Origin: an uncultured Oscillospiraceae bacterium
GTDB taxonomy: Bacteria; Bacillota; Clostridia; Oscillospirales; Oscillospiraceae
Direction: 5' to 3'
Assembly: GCA_944385705.1 (NCBI GenBank)
Contig: CALWYF010000013.1
Coordinates: forward strand, 1-50,878
Length of the DNA stretch: 50,878 nt
The notes under the pieces were generated by a model. It searched no databases. It was not told the DNA's origin and saw only the letters and a program-made list of their open reading frames with translations. Within the stretch, counting starts at the first letter, position 1. Each line of letters starts with the position of its first letter. The translations under genes and the position numbers were made by a program. This document shows positions 26,207 to 32,072 of the stretch, piece by piece.

Positions 26207-27814
26207 ATGAAACTGACCGATAAACTGATAAAGGCCGTTGACAAAAAGCTGGAGCGCTTCGACCCCCTGTGGCAGGCGGAGAACGGCGTGGGCGGACTGC
26301 GCTCCCGCTACTATGACAAGACCGGAGTTGCCAAGTACAGAGAGTGGAGAGGCGTAAAGGACACCTTCTACGACTATACCCAGTGGCTCTATAACCTGAT
26401 GAGCATGGGCCAGATGGTGGCCTCCGCCCCTGTAAAGTGCCTGAGAGGCTTTTGGGAGTACCGCTGGATGGGCTCCTACCTGGGCACATTCATGTTTATA
26501 GACCGGCTCTTTGAGGGCTACCGGGGCTATGAGCTGCGGATAGCCCACATGAACATGCACGCCATAGTCCAGAGCCTGACGAAGAAGATAGCCCTGGTGC
26601 TGGCCAATGACCGGCGCTTCGGCGGCGGCCCCCTCACCGACAGGATGGTGCCCATGGACGAGGTGCTGCCTCCGCTGTTCATGGCGGGCTTCAAGGACTT
26701 GATACCCATTCCTCTCCAGACCCTGCCGGAGTTTATCATCTGCGATATAGACCAGCATATTGAGCCCTATTATATCGACGTGGCCGAGTCCTACGGTCTG
26801 CCTGCGGACGTGTGCTCCCGCTGCGCCGCCGAGACCGGCGTCACCATAGACGATGCCTTCCCCATTATCGGCAAGGCCTTCCTGTCCACCAATATGCCCT
26901 GCAATGCCTCCGAGTCAACGTCCATGTTCCAGCGCCGGCGGGTGAATCTGCCTTACCAGCCTGTTACCATGGCCATGATACATAATGAGCCCGGCGCCCA
27001 TCCCTATTCCACCCAGGAACTGAAAAACGCCATAGCCTTCATAGAAAAGGAATACGGCGTGAAGTACGACTGGAACGCCCTCTTTGAGCGGGCGAAACAG
27101 ATGAACGAGCAAAACACCATAGAGCTGGAGAAGTGGGACTTCTTCAAGACCCCCTATTCCGCCCTGGTTGGCATTGCCGAGACTTTGTACCGCCTCTACT
27201 CCTGGGCCTCCGTAAACGGCCAGGAGGACTACTTCACCAAGAACGACAGGAAAGTTATAGCCATCATGCGCAAGGCCTATGAGGAGAAGTATAAGCCCTT
27301 CTCCGGCAAGACCCGCCACCGGGCCTTCCTGTGGGGACCCTCCGCCGTGTATTATACCGACTTCCCCACCTGGATACAGAATTGCTGGGGCATCAATATC
27401 GTGCTGAACATGGACTCCACCATGGGCCACAACATGATAAGTACCACCGACCCGGAGCAGGCTATAAAGGATCTGGCCCTGTTCTCGGAAAAAGCCGTCA
27501 TGCGTCACCACGCCGTGGGCGGCTGGGACAATGTGAACGCCGTGTGGGAGTGGGCAAGGAACTTCAACTGCGACATGGTGCTTTGCAACGACAACGTGGC
27601 CTGTAAGGGCATGAACGGCGTCCACGCCCTGCTGGAGGAGCAGGCCAGGGACCTGGGCTTCCACTTCATCTTCATCGAGCACGACCTGGAGGACAGCCGC
27701 ACCGTCTCCCGTCAGGATATGAGAAAGTGCGTCAACAACTACATGTCCGTCGTGCTGGGTGAACAGCCCCTGGACCCCACCATCGTGGAGTTCGACGATT
27801 CTGCAGCTTACTGA
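26207..27814 (+). CDS. 2-hydroxyacyl-CoA dehydratase family subunit, long form
   Basis: A 535-residue partner of the preceding protein. It is longer than classical HgdA/HgdB (about 400) because of an N-terminal region of roughly 140 residues with several Trp/Tyr-rich helices. Conserved parts include ESYGLPADVCSRCAAETG, NMPCNASESTSMFQRR, WNCW-like NCWGINIVLNMDS, CDMVLCNDNVACKGMNG and IEHDLEDSRTVSRQDMR. Cysteines in these parts are candidate cluster ligands. GGAGG in the end of the upstream gene provides the ribosome site. Confidence 0.82.
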   Translation: MKLTDKLIKAVDKKLERFDPLWQAENGVGGLRSRYYDKTGVAKYREWRGVKDTFYDYTQWLYNLMSMGQMVASAPVKCLRGFWEYRWMGSYLGTFMFIDRLFEGYRGYELRIAHMNMHAIVQSLTKKIALVLANDRRFGGGPLTDRMVPMDEVLPPLFMAGFKDLIPIPLQTLPEFIICDIDQHIEPYYIDVAESYGLPADVCSRCAAETGVTIDDAFPIIGKAFLSTNMPCNASESTSMFQRRRVNLPYQPVTMAMIHNEPGAHPYSTQELKNAIAFIEKEYGVKYDWNALFERAKQMNEQNTIELEKWDFFKTPYSALVGIAETLYRLYSWASVNGQEDYFTKNDRKVIAIMRKAYEEKYKPFSGKTRHRAFLWGPSAVYYTDFPTWIQNCWGINIVLNMDSTMGHNMISTTDPEQAIKDLALFSEKAVMRHHAVGGWDNVNAVWEWARNFNCDMVLCNDNVACKGMNGVHALLEEQARDLGFHFIFIEHDLEDSRTVSRQDMRKCVNNYMSVVLGEQPLDPTIVEFDDSAAY

Positions 27815-27831
27815 GAAAGGCGGGAAGATAA

Positions 27832-28014
27832 ATGAAAAAAGCACTCAAGTTTGTCCTGAAGCTCCTGGGCAAGCTGTCCCTGGCGGGGCTCATAGCCTTC
27901 GTGGTCACCTTTGCCATCTATATGACCAATGCAGAAAACAAAATAATCTACTATGTGGTCCGCCCCCTGCTGAACAAGCACTACGATTCTCAGGTGAGAG
28001 ACAGAAGGATATAG
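27832..28014 (+). CDS. 60-residue single-span membrane peptide
   Basis: One hydrophobic helix (about 15-32, LSLAGLIAFVVTFAIYMT) between a strongly basic N-terminus (KKALKFVLKLLGK) and a basic C-terminal tail. It starts 18 bases after the long dehydratase-like gene with its own AGGCGGG site, so it belongs to the same operon. The function is unknown; it could tether the soluble subunits to the membrane. Confidence 0.7.
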   Translation: MKKALKFVLKLLGKLSLAGLIAFVVTFAIYMTNAENKIIYYVVRPLLNKHYDSQVRDRRI

Positions 28015-28053
28015 TCAGCCCCCGGGAAAATTATAAACGAATATCAAAGTCAA

Positions 28054-28085
28054 GCCGTCCCCGGCCCGAGCCGGGGACGGCTTTC
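28054..28085 (+). terminator. Terminator of the dehydratase-like operon
   Basis: GCCGTCCCCGGC-CCGA-GCCGGGGACGGC, a 12-bp perfect stem, then TTTC. Copy B of the dispersed repeat begins immediately after it. Confidence 0.88.
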
Positions 28086-28346
28086 AGCTTGTCGAAGAAG
28101 GCATAGCCATCTTCGACAAAAGGGGCTTACACTGCGCTGCGTCGCTGCAAACTCCACATCCTTCAAAGCGGCGGCAGCCCACAATGGCAGCCGCCACTTC
28201 TCATGCTAATACCGAATCAAACCCGCTTACGCTGAGCTTTGATTCGGTATTAGCATGAGAAGTGTTTTCCGCGACGTACACGCCGCCGCAGAAAACGATT
28301 TAATTTATTTTTTCGCTGGGTTGAAAAAACTCTGCGAGGCTTTTTT
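28085..28346 (+). repeat. Dispersed intergenic repeat, copy B
   Basis: About 262 bases. It has CAGCTTGTCGAAGAAGG at the left, a small hairpin with TTGTCGAAGA arms, the shared CTGCAAACTCCACATCCTT stretch, a central 26-bp perfect inverted repeat (28196-28221 with 28238-28263, 16-base loop) and the right end GAAAAAACTCTGCGAGGC. It accounts for about half of the 632-base gap before feoA; the rest is the feo control region and leader. Confidence 0.8.
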
Positions 28347-28423
28347 GGTTTAAAATATCCTGCCGGGTGTTCCTGTTCAGAAGCTCAATCAGGTAATTCC
28401 GGGCCGGAGGGCAAAAATAGGGC

Positions 28424-28451
28424 TTGACAAAAAGCGTCTATGCTATATATT
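28424..28451 (+). promoter_or_regulatory. feoA promoter
   Basis: TTGACA (28424-28429), 16-base spacer, TATATT (28446-28451); TATTAA two bases on is an alternative -10. Confidence 0.65.
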
Positions 28452-28457
28452 AACATC

Positions 28458-28475
28458 AGTTAGCGAAAGCTAACT
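28458..28475. promoter_or_regulatory. Iron-type operator 1 (AGTTAGC-GAAA-GCTAACT)
   Basis: A perfect 7-bp inverted repeat right behind the feoA -10, at the transcription start. It resembles the DtxR/IdeR iron box (TTAGGTTAGS-type half-sites), and its place before feo genes supports metal-dependent repression. Confidence 0.7.
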
Positions 28476-28486
28476 TTTGTAAGACC

Positions 28487-28512
28487 GGTTAGTTAGCTAA
28501 TGCTAACTAACC
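28487..28512. promoter_or_regulatory. Iron-type operator 2 (11-bp arms)
   Basis: GGTTAGTTAGC-TAAT-GCTAACTAACC, a perfect inverted repeat in the early transcribed region. It has the same GTTAGC-N4-GCTAAC core as operators 1 and 3. Confidence 0.7.
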
Positions 28513-28637
28513 AAAACAAGACATGAAACGGCAAAAGACCCGGGGAGCCGCCGGGGGCGGAGCCGCAGACCTTGAAAGGAAGAGGCTTTGCCCCGGCCTG
28601 GTGCTAAACCCGTAAGCGCCTAATAAAAAGAAAGCAG
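28513..28637 (+). other. Structured feoA leader, unassigned
   Basis: About 125 bases between operator 2 and the feoA ribosome site, rich in G/C with possible stems (CCGCC/GGCGG near 28550-28562, GGTGCT...AGCGCC near 28600-28619). I could not match it to a known riboswitch class. Confidence 0.3.
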
Positions 28638-28646
28638 GTGAGAACT

Positions 28647-28859
28647 ATGACCCTGAACAAGGCGGAGCCCGGCAGGGAGTACACCATACGGAAAGTCAGC
28701 ACAGGAGACGAAGAGACGGATGCCTTCCTCTTTACCCTGGGCTGTTACAGCGGAGAGAAAGTAACGGTGATATCCCAGCTCCGGGGAGGCAGCGTGGTCT
28801 CCATAAAAGACGGCAGATACAATATCGACAGCCAGCTGGCCCAGTCGATATTCATCTGA
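28647..28859 (+). CDS. feoA: Ferrous iron transport protein A
   Basis: A 70-residue SH3-like cytosolic protein that assists FeoB. The typical pattern is LGCYSGEKVTVISQL and a GGSVVSIKDGRYNIDSQLAQSIFI end. The ATG at 28647 fits the AGGTGAG ribosome site; a GTG nine bases earlier would lie inside that site. It is the first gene of the feo operon, 91 bases before feoB, with a third iron-type operator in between. Confidence 0.92.
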   Translation: MTLNKAEPGREYTIRKVSTGDEETDAFLFTLGCYSGEKVTVISQLRGGSVVSIKDGRYNIDSQLAQSIFI

Positions 28860-28891
28860 TATATGCGGCTGCGGCAGCGCAGCCCTAAATT

Positions 28892-28919
28892 TTGACCTGC
28901 GGTTAGCTAAAGCTAACTA
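28892..28919 (+). promoter_or_regulatory. Possible internal feoB promoter
   Basis: TTGACC (28892-28897), 16-base spacer, TAACTA (28914-28919), with operator 3 lying inside the spacer. Confidence 0.4.
28902..28917. promoter_or_regulatory. Iron-type operator 3 (GTTAGC-TAAA-GCTAAC)
   Basis: A third copy of the operator core, between feoA and feoB, placed to block the internal promoter. Confidence 0.65.
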
Positions 28920-28950
28920 AAACACTGACTAAAAATAGGGAGGAGAATGT

Positions 28951-30951
28951 ATGAGAATAGCACTGGCCGGCAATCCCAACTCCGGCAAGACCACCATGTA
29001 CAATGCCCTTACCGGGCGCAACGAGAGAGTAGGCAACTGGGCGGGAGTCACCGTTGAGAAGAAGGAGCACCCGATAAAGGCGGCCTTTCAGGTCACGGCG
29101 GAGGAGTTGATAGCAGTGGACCTGCCCGGGGCCTACTCCATGTCTCCCTTTACCTCGGAGGAGAGCATTACCAGCTCTTATGTAAAGAACCAGCACCCGG
29201 ACCTCATTATAAACATAGTGGATGCCACCAACCTCAGCCGCAGCCTGTTTTTTACCACCCAGCTGCTGGAGCTGGGCATACCTGTTGCCGTGGCGCTGAA
29301 TAAGAGCGACATAAACGAGAAGAAGGGCAACCGCATAGACGTAAAGGCTCTGGAGGAGAGGCTGGGCTGCCCGGTGGTGAAAACGGTATCCACCACCGGG
29401 GAGGGATTGAAGGAGCTGCTGGGGGCAGCCGTGGCCCTCAAGGGCCAGGGCCAGACAGCACCTTACAGCCAGGGGGAGATAGACCTTAGCGACAAGAAGG
29501 CCGTGGAGACTGCAGACCGCAGGCGTTTTGATTTTGTAAATGCGCTGGTCTCCAAAGTGGAAAGCCGGAAGGTCCTCACCGGGGAGAGAAACCGGGGAGA
29601 CAAGATAGATGACATCCTCACCCACGGTCTGCTGGGTCTGCCCATTTTTGCGGTGGTGATGTTTCTGGTGTTTAACATCTCCCAGGCCAGCCTGGGGCCG
29701 CTGCTGGCGGACTATCTGACAGGCTGGATCGAGAGCTTCCAGGGCTGGGTAGCCGGCCTTACAGAGAACGCCTCTCCTCTGCTGCAGGCCATTCTGGTAG
29801 ACGGCGTCATAGGCGGCGTGGGGGCCGTTCTGGGCTTTTTGCCCCTTGTAATGGTGATGTATTTTCTCATAGCCCTGCTGGAGGACTGCGGCTACATGGC
29901 GAGAGTCTCCGTGGTGCTGGACCCTATATTCAAGAAGGTGGGCCTGTCCGGCAAGTCGGTCATACCCTTTATCATCGGCACCGGCTGCGCAATCCCCGGG
30001 GTCATGGCCTGCCGCACCATACGCAACGAGAGGGAGCGCAGGGCCACCGCCATGCTCACTCCCTTTATGCCCTGCGGAGCAAAGCTGCCGGTGATAGCCC
30101 TTTTTGCCGGAGTATTTTTCAGCGGCTCGGCCTGGGTAGGCACCCTTATGTACTTTGTGGGAATAGCCCTTATACTGCTGGGAGCCCTGATGGTCAACAG
30201 GATAGCCGGCTATAAAAACCGCCGTTCCTTTTTCATTATGGAGCTGCCGGAGTATAAGCTGCCTTCCCTGAAACGGGCCTTTGTATCCATGTGCGGCCGG
30301 GGCTGGGCCTACATAGTCAAGGCCGGTACTATCATACTGCTGTGCAATACTGCGGTGCAGCTGATGCAGAGCTTTACCTGGGACTTCCAACTGGTGGAGG
30401 AGGGCATGGCCCAGACCTCCATACTGGCCTCTATAGCCGGCCCTGTGGCGGTGCTGCTGGTACCTCTGGGCTTTGGCGTGTGGCAGATGGCCGCCGCCTC
30501 CGTCACCGGCTTCATTGCCAAGGAAAACGTGGTGGGCACTCTGGCCGTGTGCTACGGCATCACCAACTTCATTGACACCGAAGAGCTGGCCCTGGTGGGC
30601 GGGGCGGCGGAAGTGGCCGCCGCCTTCGGCCTGACCAAGGCCGCGGCCCTGGCCTGCCTGATGTTCAACCTGTTTACGCCTCCCTGCTTTGCCGCCCTGG
30701 GGGCCATGAACTCGGAGATAAAGAGCCGCAAATGGCTTCTGGGCGGCATAGCTCTCCAGCTGGGTACCGGCTATACCCTGGCCTTCCTGGTCTATCAGGT
30801 GGGCACGCTTATCAGTACCGGCAGCCTGGGTCAGGGCTTCGTCCCCGGCCTTGTCGCCGTACTGACCATGGCAGCTATCGTCCTGTACCTGATGATGAAT
30901 TCCGACAGGAAGCTGGCAGCGGAATACTCTCTCCGGGGGGTGAGGGCCTGA
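28951..30951 (+). CDS. feoB: Ferrous iron transporter FeoB
   Basis: A 666-residue inner-membrane Fe2+ uptake protein. The N-terminal G-protein domain has G1 GNPNSGKTT (7-15), G3 DLPGAYSM and G4 NKSD. A helical spacer follows, then the membrane part with two Gate segments (IIGTGCAIPGVMACRTI and the later mirror half with AKENVVGTL). The length is at the short end of the normal FeoB range. GGGAGGAG precedes the ATG. The stop overlaps the next start by one base (TGATG). Confidence 0.97.
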   Translation: MRIALAGNPNSGKTTMYNALTGRNERVGNWAGVTVEKKEHPIKAAFQVTAEELIAVDLPGAYSMSPFTSEESITSSYVKNQHPDLIINIVDATNLSRSLFFTTQLLELGIPVAVALNKSDINEKKGNRIDVKALEERLGCPVVKTVSTTGEGLKELLGAAVALKGQGQTAPYSQGEIDLSDKKAVETADRRRFDFVNALVSKVESRKVLTGERNRGDKIDDILTHGLLGLPIFAVVMFLVFNISQASLGPLLADYLTGWIESFQGWVAGLTENASPLLQAILVDGVIGGVGAVLGFLPLVMVMYFLIALLEDCGYMARVSVVLDPIFKKVGLSGKSVIPFIIGTGCAIPGVMACRTIRNERERRATAMLTPFMPCGAKLPVIALFAGVFFSGSAWVGTLMYFVGIALILLGALMVNRIAGYKNRRSFFIMELPEYKLPSLKRAFVSMCGRGWAYIVKAGTIILLCNTAVQLMQSFTWDFQLVEEGMAQTSILASIAGPVAVLLVPLGFGVWQMAAASVTGFIAKENVVGTLAVCYGITNFIDTEELALVGGAAEVAAAFGLTKAAALACLMFNLFTPPCFAALGAMNSEIKSRKWLLGGIALQLGTGYTLAFLVYQVGTLISTGSLGQGFVPGLVAVLTMAAIVLYLMMNSDRKLAAEYSLRGVRA

Positions 30952-31121
30952 TGGTGAATATACTGATAGCCGCCCTGCTGGTACTGATACTGGGCGGAGC
31001 AGCCCTGTACCTGTACAGGGCAAAGAAAAAGGGCCGTCGCTGTGTGGGATGCCCGGATTCCGCCGCCTGCCCCCACTGCCGGGGCGGCAGCTGCTGCCCC
31101 GGTGAGAAAAGCAGTGAATAA
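30951..31121 (+). CDS. FeoB-associated Cys-rich membrane protein
   Basis: A 56-residue peptide: one membrane helix (NILIAALLVLILGGAALYLY) then a basic stretch and a Cys-rich tail, CVGCPDSAACPHCRGGSCC. This is the FeoB_associated family, found behind feoB in Firmicutes in place of FeoC. The Cys could bind iron or sense redox state. The start overlaps the feoB stop by one base, so it is translationally coupled. Confidence 0.9.
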   Translation: MVNILIAALLVLILGGAALYLYRAKKKGRRCVGCPDSAACPHCRGGSCCPGEKSSE

Positions 31122-31166
31122 CATAAGTTAAAAATAGAGGCAATAAAAATAGAAGTAAAAAAATTC

Positions 31167-31190
31167 AGGCGGCCCCGCAAGGGGCCGCCT
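31167..31190. terminator. Hairpin at feo operon end
   Basis: A 10-bp GC stem (AGGCGGCCCC with its complement) and a GCAA loop, 46 bases after the feo operon. The same hairpin occurs inverted at 31394-31417, so repeat copy C is framed by identical inverted hairpins. There is no U-tract. Confidence 0.7.
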
Positions 31191-31393
31191 GAGACTGTCG
31201 AAAAAGCCTCGCAGAGTTTTTTCGCCGAAGCGAAAAAATAAATTCAATCGTTTTCTGCGGCGACATGTGCGTCGCAGAAAACACTTCTCACGGAGCGAAG
31301 TGTCGAATTGTATGCCTTTGGCGTACAACCGAGGCATGAAGCGAAGTGCAAGCCCCTTTTGTCGAAGAAGGCATAGCCATCTTCGACAAGCTG
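31191..31393 (-). repeat. Dispersed intergenic repeat, copy C (inverted)
   Basis: About 203 bases; read on the minus strand it matches copies A and B: CAGCTTGTCGAAGA at the left, AAAAGGGGCTTGCACT, a central hairpin (TTGTACGCC/GGCATACAA type), GAAGTGTTTTCTGCGACG, GCCGCAGAAAACGATTGAAT and the right end AAAAAACTCTGCGAGGC. The ends carry short inverted TGTCGAA motifs. With its two flanking hairpins it fills the 303-base gap between the convergent feo and phosphoesterase genes. Confidence 0.8.
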
Positions 31394-31417
31394 AGGCGGC
31401 CCCTTGCGGGGCCGCCT
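31394..31417. terminator. Hairpin at phosphoesterase gene end
   Basis: Exact reverse complement of the hairpin at 31167-31190, 7 bases after the end of the minus-strand phosphoesterase gene. Confidence 0.7.
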
Positions 31418-31424
31418 GAATTTA

Positions 31425-32072
31425 TCAGTCCGATACGGGCCCAGGCCTTTCCCCCGGGAGGGGGGCGGGCACAGGGGGATTGTCCGTATCCAGTATATAC
31501 TTGCCGCAGGCGTTTATTATGGTGGTGTCGGCGTAGCTGAAAATGCGCTGGCGCTGCATGCCGTAGCGCTGGTGTATGTGGCCGTGGATGAGATAGCTGG
31601 GGCGGAAACGCTCCATAAGGGGCTTGAAGACCTCAAAGCCCCTGTGGGCCAGGTCGTCCTGATCCCCATAACCCCGTACCGGGGCGTGGGTCAGTACGAT
31701 GTCCACTCCGCCGAAGCGACGTATCTTAAGGTACAGCTTGTTTATCCGCCGCGCCATCTGGCGCTCGGTGTACTGGTATGGGCCGCCGTTATAGAGCATG
31801 CTGCCTCCCAGACCCAGGATGCGCAGACCGTTCACGGTGACCAGCTTGCCGTCTATGCACTGGCAGCCCTCCGGGGGCTTGCGCAGATAGCCGGTGTCAT
31901 GGTTGCCATGGACATAGAGCAGGGGGCGGTTGACCATGGTCACCAGGAAACTGAGATAGTCCGCCTTCAGATCTCCGGCGGAAAGTATCATGTCTATGCC
32001 TTTCAGATTGCCGGGGCGGTAATAGTCCCAAAGGAACTTATCTTCCTCATCGGAGATTAAGAGTATTTTCAT
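31425..32072 (-). CDS. Calcineurin-like metallophosphoesterase
   Basis: A 215-residue soluble phosphoesterase. Metal-binding motifs are in order: a leading ISDEED (Asp8), SAGDLKAD (Asp34), HGNHD (56-59), LTHAP (His129) and HGHIH (163-167). The substrate is unknown; relatives cut cyclic nucleotides or phosphodiesters. Its ATG overlaps the stop of the BMP-like gene upstream (ATGA), so the two are made together. Confidence 0.88.
   Translation of the reverse strand: MKILLISDEEDKFLWDYYRPGNLKGIDMILSAGDLKADYLSFLVTMVNRPLLYVHGNHDTGYLRKPPEGCQCIDGKLVTVNGLRILGLGGSMLYNGGPYQYTERQMARRINKLYLKIRRFGGVDIVLTHAPVRGYGDQDDLAHRGFEVFKPLMERFRPSYLIHGHIHQRYGMQRQRIFSYADTTIINACGKYILDTDNPPVPAPLPGERPGPVSD

Noticed and set aside
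28513..28646. NiCo/Fe or other known riboswitch in the feoA leader
   Set aside because: I could not match conserved core bases of NiCo, TPP, FMN, glycine, c-di-GMP or Mn classes.
28903..31143. 746-codon open frame on the minus strand opposite feoB
   Set aside because: It runs exactly against feoB and its partner genes; the translation is Gly/His/Gln-rich and matches nothing recognisable.
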